From the NCBI GenBank assembly GCA_021781575.1, contig JAJXWP010000003.1, forward strand, positions 124,001 to 188,000: 64,000 nucleotides of DNA, written 5' to 3'. The position numbers and the translations under genes were made by a program. The notes beneath the pieces were generated by a model. That model saw nothing but the letters and a program-made list of their open reading frames with translations. It was not told the DNA's origin and made no database searches. Shown here piece by piece: positions 19,807-28,112 of this stretch (the stretch's first letter is position 1; each line of letters begins with the position of its first letter). This DNA comes from Pseudomonadota bacterium. GTDB lineage: Bacteria > Pseudomonadota > Alphaproteobacteria > Rhodospirillales > Magnetospirillaceae.

Positions 19807-19882
19807 CGAACCCCAGGGGCGAACCCCAGGGGCAAGTCTGGGGGCAAGTCTTGGGCAAACTCCGGAGGCGAGCCCTGGGAGG
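19807..19882. repeat. Degenerate short tandem repeat, 11-13 base units
   Basis: About six units, each starting C(A/G)A and centred on a CC(A/T)GGGG-like core: two identical copies of CGAACCCCAGGGG, then CAAGTCTGGGGG, CAAGTCTTGGG, CAAACTCCGGAGG and CGAGCCCTGGGAGG. It lies between the divergent PCu(A)C gene and the thioredoxin-NHL gene, upstream of the likely start of the latter. Confidence 0.7.
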
Positions 19883-19955
19883 GGGCTGGATCTTGCAATC
19901 CTGCGCTCGTGGCGCCTTATCTTGTGCAGCGCTGTCCGCTCGGGAATATCCGCCC

Positions 19956-21422
19956 ATGTTCGGCATCACCCACGCACCGGAGATCGACCGGCCAGGACTG
20001 GTCTGGTTCAACACGCCGAAGCCGGTATCCTTGGCCGAACTGCGCGGGCGGATCGTCATCCTCGATTTCTGGACGTATTGCTGTATCAACTGCATGCAGG
20101 TGCTGCCTACATTGAGCCGCATCGAGCAGACTTACGGCGAAGAGGTGGCGGTGATCGGCATTCATTCGCCGAAATTCCCTGCCGAGCGCAAAGCCGCCAA
20201 CCTGGCCCATGCCATCGCCCGCTACGGGATCCGGCATCCGGTGGCGCATGACCCGGCGATGACCCTTTGGGAGGACTACGCCGTCCGTGCTTGGCCGACA
20301 CTGGTGTTCCTGTCGCCGGACGGTTATGTCATCGGCCAGATGGCCGGCGAGCCCAACCCCGATGCGCTGGTCCAGGGGCTGGGCGACATGGTGCGCCAGT
20401 TCCGCGCCCAGGGTGAACTGTCGCCCGGAGCACTGCCGCTGGCGCCCCCCGTAGTGACAAGCGGGAGTCTGCGCTTTCCCGGCAAAATCAAGCCCTGCCC
20501 GGCAGCCGAGGGCAAAGCACTGTGGGCGGTGGCTGATGCGGGCCATCACCAGATCGCACTTTTTGACGACGCCGGCGCCGAAATCGCCCGCTATGGCTCG
20601 GGCGAAGCCGGGTTCGCCGACGGCCCGGCGGCCGAGGCATCATTTCGCACCCCACAAGGACTGGCTTGCGACGATGCGGCCATCTGGGTGGCCGATACCG
20701 GAAACCATGCCCTGCGCCGCATCGATCGGCGCAACGGACAGGTTTCCACAGTTGCCGGGCTGGGGCGCCGCGGTCCGCCGTTGCGCTTGCCGGAACCCGG
20801 AGCGGGGGCCGCCTTGGCCTCACCCTGGGACGTCGAAGAATTGGTCGGCAGCCTCTATTTCGCCAATGCCGGCAGCCACCAGATCGGCTGCCTGGACTTG
20901 GCCACCGGCACCATCCGTCCGGTCGCTGGGACCGGCGGCGAGGATATCGTCGACGGCCCGGCCGAGCATGCCCTGCTGGCCCAGCCCAGCGGCCTGGCAA
21001 AAACCGCCGATGGCCGTGGCCTTTACTTCGTCGACGCAGAATCCTCGTCGGTTCGCCTGTTGGCCCTGGAGCCCCGGCCGAAGATCACCACACTGGTGGG
21101 GCAGGGCCTGTTTGCCTTCGGCCATGAAAACGGCCCCTTCGATCAGGCGCTGCTGCAACATCCGCTGGGCCTCGCGGTGCTCGACGGCAGCATCCTGGTC
21201 GCCGACAGCTACAACGGCCTGGTGCGCCGCCTGGACCTCGCGTCGCGCCGTGTCGCCGACCTGGCAATGGGCGAGTGCGGCGATCGTCTTTGCCTGCCGG
21301 CGACCGAACCGGCGGGACTAGCCGTCGCCAGTCCGGCCCGCATCCTGATGTCGGATACCAATAATCACCGCATCGTCGAAATCGACCTGTCGGCCGGCCG
21401 CTACGCGACCTGGGCGAGCTGA
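19956..21422 (+). CDS. Thioredoxin-like domain fused to NHL-repeat propeller (NHLRC2-like)
   Basis: 488 residues. The N-terminal thioredoxin fold (about 1-150) has FWTYCCINCMQVLP, the CCINC active-site form typical of this family, and the cis-Pro region RAWPTLVFLSPDG. The remainder (about 160-488) is a six-bladed propeller of NHL repeats (WVADTGNHALRRID, VADSYNGLVRRLD, SDTNNHRIVEID). No signal peptide is seen from this start, so a cytoplasmic site is likely. An upstream ATG at 19851 would add 35 residues overlapping the tandem repeat and is less likely. The molecular role of the family is poorly known; a redox role is inferred from the active site. Confidence 0.85.
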   Translation: MFGITHAPEIDRPGLVWFNTPKPVSLAELRGRIVILDFWTYCCINCMQVLPTLSRIEQTYGEEVAVIGIHSPKFPAERKAANLAHAIARYGIRHPVAHDPAMTLWEDYAVRAWPTLVFLSPDGYVIGQMAGEPNPDALVQGLGDMVRQFRAQGELSPGALPLAPPVVTSGSLRFPGKIKPCPAAEGKALWAVADAGHHQIALFDDAGAEIARYGSGEAGFADGPAAEASFRTPQGLACDDAAIWVADTGNHALRRIDRRNGQVSTVAGLGRRGPPLRLPEPGAGAALASPWDVEELVGSLYFANAGSHQIGCLDLATGTIRPVAGTGGEDIVDGPAEHALLAQPSGLAKTADGRGLYFVDAESSSVRLLALEPRPKITTLVGQGLFAFGHENGPFDQALLQHPLGLAVLDGSILVADSYNGLVRRLDLASRRVADLAMGECGDRLCLPATEPAGLAVASPARILMSDTNNHRIVEIDLSAGRYATWAS

Positions 21423-21479
21423 GGTTGTATCCGCTGGGCGGGCAGGTGTGGGCGGCACGCCTTAAGCGCGCCGACGATG

Positions 21480-21508
21480 TTGCACTGTCGGTGTGACCCG
21501 GCTAGGAT
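21480..21508 (+). promoter_or_regulatory. Candidate sigma-70 promoter of hemA
   Basis: TTGCAC and TAGGAT are separated by 17 bases, placing a transcript start about 45 bases before the hemA ATG. This is pattern match only. Confidence 0.45.
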
Positions 21509-21558
21509 CGCCCTGCGAATAAAGCGCCTTTCGATCCGGCGCGCGAGGTGAGGCCACC

Positions 21559-22770
21559 ATGGATTATGAAAAATTCTTCTCCAACCGCATCGCTGAGCTG
21601 CGGCGAGAGGGTCGCTATCGAATTTTTGCCGATCTCGAGCGACAGGCCGGAGCATTCCCGACGGCGAAAAACTACCGTGACGGTGCCGTTCACGACGTCA
21701 CCGTGTGGTGCAGTAACGACTATCTGGGCATGGGTCAGCACCCGACCGTGATCGAGGCGATGAGCGAAGCCTTACAGCGCTGCGGCGCCGGCGCCGGCGG
21801 CACCCGCAACATTTCGGGCACCAACCACTATCATGTGTTGCTGGAAGAGGAACTGGCCGGCTGGAACCGCAAGGAAGCGGCGCTGCTGTTCACCTCTGGC
21901 TACGTGGCCAACCAGACCACCTTGTCGACGCTCGGCAATCATATTCCCGACCTGCATATCTTCTCCGACGCGCTGAATCACAATTCGATGATCGAAGGCA
22001 TCCGCCAGGCCAAAGCCCAGCGGCATATCTTCAAGCACAACGACGCGGCCGACCTGGATCGCCTGTTGTCCGCCGTCGACCCCGCCCTGCCCAAGCTGGT
22101 CGCTTTCGAATCCGTCTACTCGATGGACGGCGACATCGCCCCGATGGCCGAAATCTGCGACGTCGCGGAACGGCATAACGCCATGACCTATTGTGACGAA
22201 GTGCACGCCGTCGGCATGTACGGCCTGGCCGGCTCGGGGGTTGCCGAACGCGATGGTGTGCAGGACCGTATCACCATCATCCAAGGCACTTTGGCCAAGG
22301 CGATCGGCGTGGTGGGCGGATATATCGCCGCGTCGCACAGCTTGGTTGATTTCGTCCGCAGCTTCGGCCCCGGCTTCATCTTCTCCTCGGCGCTGCCCCC
22401 CGCGGTGGCTGCCGGAGCGTTGGCCAGCATCCGTTTCCTCAAGGACCACAACGAGATCCGCGAACGCCACCAGGAGCGCGCGGCCACGCTGAAGCGGCGC
22501 CTGACCGCCGAAGGCATTCCGGTGCTGCCGTCGGTCAGCCATATCGTCCCGGTCATGGTGGGCGATGCCACCCTGTGCAAGCAGGCCTCGGACGACTTGT
22601 TGCGCCGCCATGACATCTATGTCCAGCCGATCAACTACCCGACCGTACCGAAAGGCGCGGAACGCCTGCGGATCACGCCGACGCCGCTGCATGATGATGC
22701 GATGATGGACCGGCTGGTGGCCTCCCTGATCGAGGTATGGAAAAGCCTGGGCATCAGGAAGGCGGCCTAG
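21559..22770 (+). CDS. hemA: 5-aminolevulinate synthase
   Basis: 403 residues, full length. Condenses glycine with succinyl-CoA to 5-aminolevulinate, the first step of haem, chlorophyll and corrin synthesis in alphaproteobacteria. It is a PLP enzyme of the alpha-oxoamine synthase family: CSNDYLGMG near 51, [12 protein letters not shown] at 76-87, [12 protein letters not shown] around 211, and the PLP lysine Lys247 in [15 protein letters not shown]. The C-terminal [11 protein letters not shown] is also typical. The ATG at 21559 is preceded by GAGGTGAGG. A PadR-like regulator lies just downstream in the same direction and could respond to tetrapyrrole or redox state, but nothing in the sequence proves this. 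Confidence 0.97.
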   Translation: MDYEKFFSNRIAELRREGRYRIFADLERQAGAFPTAKNYRDGAVHDVTVWCSNDYLGMGQHPTVIEAMSEALQRCGAGAGGTRNISGTNHYHVLLEEELAGWNRKEAALLFTSGYVANQTTLSTLGNHIPDLHIFSDALNHNSMIEGIRQAKAQRHIFKHNDAADLDRLLSAVDPALPKLVAFESVYSMDGDIAPMAEICDVAERHNAMTYCDEVHAVGMYGLAGSGVAERDGVQDRITIIQGTLAKAIGVVGGYIAASHSLVDFVRSFGPGFIFSSALPPAVAAGALASIRFLKDHNEIRERHQERAATLKRRLTAEGIPVLPSVSHIVPVMVGDATLCKQASDDLLRRHDIYVQPINYPTVPKGAERLRITPTPLHDDAMMDRLVASLIEVWKSLGIRKAA

Positions 22771-22867
22771 CCCCAATACAGTCAACTTAGGCCCGCCGGC
22801 GGCCAGGATGCCCGTCCCACTTGAAAGCTAAAGTTAACGGTATTGGGCGTAGCCCTCATTCGGCGAG

Positions 22868-22896
22868 TGGACGAAGGCCGGTTGCGCGCCTATTAT
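22868..22896 (+). promoter_or_regulatory. Candidate promoter of the PadR-like gene
   Basis: TGGACG, a 17-base spacer and TATTAT, followed by an AT-rich stretch; the start codon is 34 bases downstream. The -10 match is good and the -35 poor. Confidence 0.4.
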
Positions 22897-22930
22897 AAAA
22901 TTGTGGGGAGACGACCGGGAGGCCGCCACC

Positions 22931-23467
22931 ATGTTTGCCGATAAGACACTGACTCCAAAGGAAGCTGTCCGTGTATGCGCGCTGGGCACGGTTGCGGCCG
23001 GCCCCATGCGCTACAGCGCACTGGCCGGCTCGGTTCGGCACTTCTGCAGCCGTATCATGGGGCCGTCACTCGATCTGATGGGGCTGTCGATCGAACTTCT
23101 GCGCTACGAGGGCCTGGTCGAGGCGATCGACGGCCAGGGCATGGAGGATGATGCGCTGCTAGCCATCACCGAAGTCGGCCAGCGGGAGCTGCGAACCCTC
23201 CTGACGGCGCGGATGCGTCCTTCCTCGGACCTGACCAAGCTGATCGTGGCCCTGAAATTCCGCTTCCTGCATCTGCTGGATCGCAAGGAACAGGCCGGGC
23301 AGATCGACATGCTGCTGGATGTCTGCGATTCCGAGTTGTCGCGCCTGGAAGACCTGCGCAACGCCTCCGCCGAGGAGGATGCGGCGCTGCTGGCTTGGCT
23401 CGACCACGATATCGATCAGTTGCGCGAACGGGTAACCTGGCTGGAGCAGTTCGGCCGCTCGCTTTAA
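22931..23467 (+). CDS. PadR-like winged-helix transcriptional regulator
   Basis: 178 residues. Residues about 8-90 fit a winged helix: TPKEAVRVCALGTVAAGPM, then a recognition-helix region and a wing ending LLAITEVGQRELRTLL. The C-terminal half (about 100-170) is a charged helical dimerisation region like that of PadR/Vir_act proteins. Assignment to the PadR family is by layout and is moderately sure. The ATG at 22931 has GGGAGG at good spacing; the GTG/ATG starts upstream are less supported. It is convergent with the SDR gene, 3 bases apart. Confidence 0.6.
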   Translation: MFADKTLTPKEAVRVCALGTVAAGPMRYSALAGSVRHFCSRIMGPSLDLMGLSIELLRYEGLVEAIDGQGMEDDALLAITEVGQRELRTLLTARMRPSSDLTKLIVALKFRFLHLLDRKEQAGQIDMLLDVCDSELSRLEDLRNASAEEDAALLAWLDHDIDQLRERVTWLEQFGRSL

Positions 23468-23470
23468 TTG

Positions 23471-24211
23471 TCAATACAGGTGCTGGCCGCCGGTGACGAA
23501 GACCTCGGTCCCCGTCACATAGCCGAAATCGTCCGAACATAGGCGGAAGATCACCCCGGCCACGTCCTGAACCGAGCCCATGCGGTCCAACGGAATGCGG
23601 GGAATCAGCGCCTCGTATTCGGCTGACACCATGTCGGTCTTGATTTCGCCCGGAGCCACGGCATTGACGCGGACGCCCAACTGGGCGAACTCCACCGCCA
23701 TTTCGCGGGTCAACCCCGAAAGTGCCGCCTTGGAGGTGGAATAGGCCGACCCGGCGAAGGGGTGCACGTAGTGGCCGGCGATCGAAGTGACATTGATCAC
23801 CGTGCCTTTGCCGCGATGCAAGGCCGAGGCAAACCCGCGTGCCAGCTTTAGCGGTGCGAAGAAGTTAAGCTCGAACACCTGCTTCCACCCGTCGATCGAA
23901 CCGTTGAGGATGCCGAGGCGCTCCTTGAAGGTGGTCTTCGGGCTGACTCCCGCATTGTTGACCAAGGCATGCAAGGGCTCGCTGCCCAGGATGGCGTTCG
24001 CCTGGCGGACGAAGGCGTCGAGACTGGCCGGATCGGTGAGGTCGGTCGGAAGGTGGTGCGACCACAGCGGGTCGCGCCGACAATGCGCGGGCACGTCCTG
24101 TCGGGCACAGGTAATCACCCGCCATCCCTCGCGCATGAAGCGTTCGACCGTGGCGTGCCCGATTCCCTGGCTGGCGCCGGTGAGAATGACCGTCTTGGTG
24201 TCCGTACTCAT
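23471..24211 (-). CDS. Short-chain dehydrogenase/reductase
   Basis: 246 residues, classical SDR. TGASQGIGHATVERF is the nucleotide-binding glycine motif, NNAGVSP the NAG motif, and the catalytic residues are Ser in INVTSIAGHY and Tyr/Lys in AYSTSKAAL. NAD(P)H-dependent oxidation or reduction of an alcohol/ketone is expected; the substrate is unknown. The ATG at 24211 is chosen because residues before it (to 24331) are not SDR-like and would run into the neighbouring small gene. It lies downstream of that gene on the same strand. Confidence 0.88.
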   Translation of the reverse strand: MSTDTKTVILTGASQGIGHATVERFMREGWRVITCARQDVPAHCRRDPLWSHHLPTDLTDPASLDAFVRQANAILGSEPLHALVNNAGVSPKTTFKERLGILNGSIDGWKQVFELNFFAPLKLARGFASALHRGKGTVINVTSIAGHYVHPFAGSAYSTSKAALSGLTREMAVEFAQLGVRVNAVAPGEIKTDMVSAEYEALIPRIPLDRMGSVQDVAGVIFRLCSDDFGYVTGTEVFVTGGQHLY

Positions 24212-24302
24212 GGGGGCAAAGTATAAGGCCAGGCTGCCCGTCCCGGTAGCCCGCATTTCGCCCACCGCTGCCGCCCGCACCGAGATGTCGCGGAGACGGA
24301 TG

Positions 24303-24557
24303 CTATTCCTGCCGGCGAACGAAGTCGTCAAGCCCCGACTGATAGCGCCGCCACCGCCGCAGATCCCCGCGACTACGGCAGCGGTCGACCTCGGCGGCCA
24401 GCACCCGCTCGACGACGCTACGGCCGCCGGGCCGATCGAGCATGCTTTCCGCCCATTCCGCGGCGACGATCATTTCCAAGTGCTGGTGGACGGCAATGGC
24501 TTCGATCTGCTCGGGCGTCAGCCGGCTGAAACCGAGACAATCCTGGAGTGTCAGCAT
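24303..24557 (-). CDS. Small conserved alphaproteobacterial protein, unknown function
   Basis: 84 residues. The N-terminus LTLQDCLGFSRLTPEQIEAI and the following helix (VHQHLEMIVAAEWAE) resemble a short protein I recall as widespread and uncharacterised in alphaproteobacteria. It is all-helical, soluble and without signal peptide. The ribosome site AAGGAGGTCGCT before the ATG is near-perfect, suggesting strong translation. It is 91 bases upstream of the SDR gene. No function can be assigned. Confidence 0.75.
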   Translation of the reverse strand: MLTLQDCLGFSRLTPEQIEAIAVHQHLEMIVAAEWAESMLDRPGGRSVVERVLAAEVDRCRSRGDLRRWRRYQSGLDDFVRRQE

Positions 24558-24867
24558 AGCGACCTCCTTCTCGCGGGTTTTTCCCGCTTGGCAATGCCCT
24601 CTGAAGGGTGAACGTTCCTCCGTGAAGAACCCGCATGATACGCCCGACTGCGGCGCTGTGGAACTTCAACACCGGTCCGCGAGCAAACGCATAGGCGTTA
24701 AGGCCGTGTCGCGGTCCTCTCCCACTTTCACGAGCCGGAGCGGGCCGCACGACGCTGAGACGCCGCCTCGCCCGCCTGCCACCAGAGCAGCGCGTGAGCA
24801 CCAGAAAAGCGGAGCTTTTTCAGTCCGAAATCGGCATAGGGCCGTGTGCGCCCGGGCGCACACGGCC
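24558..24867. other. Intergenic region with two hairpins
   Basis: 310 bases without a supported gene. It should hold the promoter of the small gene at 24557 (minus). It contains AAAAGC-GGA-GCTTTT (24805-24819), which on the minus strand could act as a weak intrinsic terminator for the stress protein gene, and most of the 34-base palindrome described separately. Confidence 0.55.
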
Positions 24868-24870
24868 CTA
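24837..24870. repeat. 34-base perfect palindrome at the stop codon of a stress protein gene
   Basis: Two directly abutting 17-base arms, TAGGGCCGTGTGCGCCC and GGGCGCACACGGCCCTA, are exact reverse complements with no spacer. The TAG stop codon of the minus-strand universal stress gene forms one end. It would make a very stable mRNA 3' hairpin or a DNA cruciform. Confidence 0.85.
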
Positions 24871-25728
24871 ATGGCAGAACAACACCGGGAGGGGCGCGGC
24901 GTGAAGCACGTGCCGGGTGACACCACCCAGAATCAACTGGCGCAACCGACTGTGGGTGTAGGCCCCCATGACGACCAGGTCGGCGCCGAGCCCTGCGGCC
25001 TCCGCCAGTAATGTCTGTCCGACATGGGCTCCGGCCACGAAGGTGTGCACGCTCGCCTGCACTTCGTGCCAGCTCAGATACCCCGCAAGTTCGCCAGGGA
25101 AGACGCCGTCTTCCTCCCGTGCCGAGAGGACGGCGACCTTCTCGGCCCGCCGCAGGATCGGCATCGCGGCGGCGACGGCGCGCGACGCTTCGGCGCTGCC
25201 GTTCCAGAAGACCGCGACATTGCGCCCCACCGTCTGTGGGGTGGCCGGCGGCGCCAACAACACTGGCCGCCCGGTCTCCATGAGGGCCGCATTCAGCGTC
25301 ATGATGGAGGGTGTGTCGCGGTCGGGTAGCGGCTTGGCCAAGACGAGCAGGTCGGTCAGCCGGCCGGCGTTGGCCACCACTTCCTCCTCGCGCCCCACCT
25401 CTTCACGCCAGAGGGCGCTGAAGGTCTGCGGCACGGTGGGAACGGTGACCATCGATGCGGCGCATTGGTGGCAAGCGGCATCGAACTGAGTCCGAACCCG
25501 ACCGGCTCGTTCGGCCGTCTGGCGTTCCGCCACCGCCAGCATTTCCTCCACCATCGCGCCCGACATGCCCTCACCCACCAGCGGCACGGCGCTCGCGGCA
25601 TCGGCGCGAACATGCAGCGCTTCGACATGGCATTGGTGGTCGCGCCCCAAAAGGAAGGCCAGACCGAGCGTCGCCGGAGCGGTATCAGCATCGCTGAGGC
25701 AGGCGAGTATGGTTCGGTAAGCCGTCAT
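24868..25728 (-). CDS. Universal stress protein, tandem UspA domains (degenerate ATP motif)
   Basis: 286 residues, with two UspA-like halves (about 1-150 and 155-286). The second has GAYTHSRLRQLILGGVTRH, where the second Gly of the G-2X-G-9X-G signature is Thr, so nucleotide binding may be altered. It parallels the other Usp gene at 18.3 kb but is clearly diverged. The ATG at 25728 follows GGGGAGGACGACC, which fixes the start. The stop codon is part of a long palindrome. Confidence 0.88.
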   Translation of the reverse strand: MTAYRTILACLSDADTAPATLGLAFLLGRDHQCHVEALHVRADAASAVPLVGEGMSGAMVEEMLAVAERQTAERAGRVRTQFDAACHQCAASMVTVPTVPQTFSALWREEVGREEEVVANAGRLTDLLVLAKPLPDRDTPSIMTLNAALMETGRPVLLAPPATPQTVGRNVAVFWNGSAEASRAVAAAMPILRRAEKVAVLSAREEDGVFPGELAGYLSWHEVQASVHTFVAGAHVGQTLLAEAAGLGADLVVMGAYTHSRLRQLILGGVTRHVLHAAPLPVLFCH

Positions 25729-25800
25729 GGTCGTCCTCCCCTCGCAGTTGCAGGTTCCATTATGCTCCCTCATGGCTTGGCGAGAACAGGCATCAATTCC

Positions 25801-27327
25801 TCATAACCCCAGGTAAAGGCGCGCATTGCCGAAGGTTGCCCTTTTGGCTCCTGAGGAATCGACGCGGTGCCAACCGATATGGCCGAGATCGTAGGTCAGT
25901 TGCCGTTCCAGTATCGCCGCCGTGGCATCCGAGGCATTACCGCGGCGGGCCTCGATGCGGCCACGCATCACCTCGGGGCTGGCTTCCAGCCACAGGCCGT
26001 CGAAAGGCACCGCCATGCGACGGCCGATCTCCTCGATGGCGGCGCGCTGTGCCGGCTTGGCGAACACGGCATCGGCAACCACCGACTGGCCGGTCGCCAG
26101 CACCCGCTCGGTCTCCTCGCAGAGGGTCCGGTAGGTCCGTTCGGTCATGTCCGGGGAATATCCTTCGGGCGGCAGGCGCGTTTCCGGCTCGACCCCCATC
26201 AGGCGCTTGCGCAAAACGTCGGTCCGCAACAAAACGGCCCCCGGTGCGGCTCCGATCAGCGGTGCCAGGCTGCGCCCCAGGCGCGACTTGCCCGACCCGG
26301 ATAGTCCGCCGACGGCCAGCAGTCGCGGCGGCGGCGGCGACAGATAGGCCGTCGCCCGGCCGAGATAAGCGACGGCGTTGCTCTCCAGCGCCCGGTCGTC
26401 CGCGGAGGCCGCCATAGCGGCCGAGACATGGGCCCGGATCGCTGCCCTCAGCGAAAGGAACAGCGGCAAGGCGGCCAGCCCGGCGAAATCGGCAGTGCGT
26501 TCCAGGTAGCGATTGAATACCCAGTTGGCCATCTCGCCCATTCCTTGGGCCTGCAGGTCCATCAGCAGGAAAGCAAGGTCGTACAAGACGTCGATGCAGG
26601 CAAATTCATCATTGAACTCGATAGCGTCGAACAGGGTTGGCCGCCCTTCGAACAGGCATATGTTCCCCAAGTGGAGATCGCCATGGCACAGCCGGACCTT
26701 ACCCGAGGCCCGCCGCGCTTCCAGCAAAGGGGTCAGCCGTACCAGCCACGCCAACGAATGTTCGGTCAGACGGCCGGTCGCCACCGCATCGAACAGCCCG
26801 GGGATGAATTGCGCGAAGCAAACGGCGTTGCCGTCGATGGTCTGCCCCAGGCAAGCCTCGCCACCCCATTGGGGACGCAGGGCCGCCTTCTCATGCAGGT
26901 CCGCTACGGCATCGGCAAGGGCCAGCGCGTGCGGGCGGGTCAAGCGGCCCGCGGACGCCATGCGATCGAACAGATCCTGGTCGTCGAAACGCCGCATGAT
27001 CACCAGCCAGTCCTCGGGCTGCCCCTCCCCACCCAACGCCAAGCTGCCGTCGTCTTCCCGGGTGATCGCCATGACGCCGAGGTAGAGATCCGGCGCGGTG
27101 CGGCGGTTAACCGCCAGCTCGGCCAGGCAGGCGCGATGACGGGCGGCCAGGGTGGAAAAGTCGACGAAGGGCAGATGCACCGCCCGCTTGAGCTTGTAGG
27201 CTCGGTCGCCGGCGATGAAAACTGCCGAAATATGGGTGTCGATCCGCCGGACATGCCTGATTCCAGGCCCGTAGGTGGCAGGGTTCGACAGCAGGGCGAA
27301 AACGTCGCTTTGCTGCTCGGGGGGCAT
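25801..27327 (-). CDS. Bifunctional APH-like phosphotransferase / P-loop kinase
   Basis: 508 residues, two domains. About 1-320 is an aminoglycoside-phosphotransferase-like fold: YKLKRAVHLPFVDF (ATP-binding Lys region), LCHGDLHLGNICLF (catalytic HGDLHxxN) and LFDAIEFND (the metal-binding Asp region). About 330-508 is a zeta-toxin/gluconate-kinase-like P-loop domain with VGGLSGSGKSRLGR (Walker A) and LLRTDVLRKRLMG. This fusion is a recognised bacterial family (APH domain plus AAA_33) with unknown substrate; it is not evidence for antibiotic resistance. It is upstream of the stress protein gene on the same strand (72 bases). Confidence 0.87.
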   Translation of the reverse strand: MPPEQQSDVFALLSNPATYGPGIRHVRRIDTHISAVFIAGDRAYKLKRAVHLPFVDFSTLAARHRACLAELAVNRRTAPDLYLGVMAITREDDGSLALGGEGQPEDWLVIMRRFDDQDLFDRMASAGRLTRPHALALADAVADLHEKAALRPQWGGEACLGQTIDGNAVCFAQFIPGLFDAVATGRLTEHSLAWLVRLTPLLEARRASGKVRLCHGDLHLGNICLFEGRPTLFDAIEFNDEFACIDVLYDLAFLLMDLQAQGMGEMANWVFNRYLERTADFAGLAALPLFLSLRAAIRAHVSAAMAASADDRALESNAVAYLGRATAYLSPPPPRLLAVGGLSGSGKSRLGRSLAPLIGAAPGAVLLRTDVLRKRLMGVEPETRLPPEGYSPDMTERTYRTLCEETERVLATGQSVVADAVFAKPAQRAAIEEIGRRMAVPFDGLWLEASPEVMRGRIEARRGNASDATAAILERQLTYDLGHIGWHRVDSSGAKRATFGNARLYLGL

Positions 27328-27420
27328 CGGAACGCTCCGGTTGGCCCGCCCAGACTAACGCCTTTCGCGGTGAACGCAAATGCCTGGAAAGACTCGGCGA
27401 GGCGTTCCAGTGGGATACCG

Positions 27421-28008
27421 TTAGGGAAACAGCTGTTCGGTCCGCCAGCCGTCCTCTGACCTTAGGTATACCGTCCTTTCGTGCAGCCGGAACGGCCGAT
27501 CCTGCCAGAACTCGATGAGATCGGGAACCAGCCGGAAGCCGGACCAGAAAGCTGGCCGCGGAATCGTCCCCAGGCCGAACTTGGCGGCAAATTCGCCGAT
27601 ACGTGTCTCCAGCTCGAAACGCCCGCCCATGGCGCGCGACTGCCGCGAGGCCCAGGCGCCGATCTGGCTGCCGCGGGCCCGGCTGGCGAAATAGGCGTCT
27701 GCTTCGGCGTCGTCGACGGCCAGCACAGGGCCCTCGATGCGCACCTGCCGGCGCAGGCTTTTCCAATGGATGCACAGCGCCGCGTGGGGATTGGCCTGCA
27801 TTTCCCGCCCCTTGCGGCTTTCCAAGTTGGTGTAGAAGACGAAGCCCCGCTCGTCGGCGCCTTTCAACAGAACCATGCGCACCGACGGCCGGCCGTCGGG
27901 CGTGGCCGTGGCAAGCGCCATCGCGGTAGGGTCGTTCGGCTCGCATTTTTCCGCCTCACTCATCCACCGGTGGAATATACTGACAGGATCCTTGCCGCTG
28001 CGGGCCAT
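27421..28008 (-). CDS. pdxH: Pyridoxamine 5'-phosphate oxidase
   Basis: 195 residues, normal length. FMN enzyme that oxidises pyridoxamine/pyridoxine 5'-phosphate to pyridoxal 5'-phosphate. Family motifs: [18 protein letters not shown] (FMN site), [29 protein letters not shown], and the C-terminal [15 protein letters not shown] made here serves HemA in the same window. The divergent lipoprotein and DnaJ genes followed by fabI-aroC form a neighbourhood I recall as common in this class. Confidence 0.96.
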   Translation of the reverse strand: MARSGKDPVSIFHRWMSEAEKCEPNDPTAMALATATPDGRPSVRMVLLKGADERGFVFYTNLESRKGREMQANPHAALCIHWKSLRRQVRIEGPVLAVDDAEADAYFASRARGSQIGAWASRQSRAMGGRFELETRIGEFAAKFGLGTIPRPAFWSGFRLVPDLIEFWQDRPFRLHERTVYLRSEDGWRTEQLFP

Positions 28009-28112
28009 GTTGTCTTGTCCAACGTTTCGGTAGGGGCCGTCATGTTAGCGTGCTTTTCCCGCATCGGCACCCCCTGCCGAAACCGCAAGCCCTCGAAATT
28101 GGAGCGACCGAG

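Noticed and set aside
24212-24331. 40-residue N-terminal extension of the SDR
   Set aside because: It lacks family similarity and overlaps the small conserved gene at 24303-24557.
25801-27327. Antibiotic-resistance gene because of the aminoglycoside-phosphotransferase fold
   Set aside because: The domain fused to a P-loop kinase is a broad housekeeping-type family. Nothing indicates mobile resistance.
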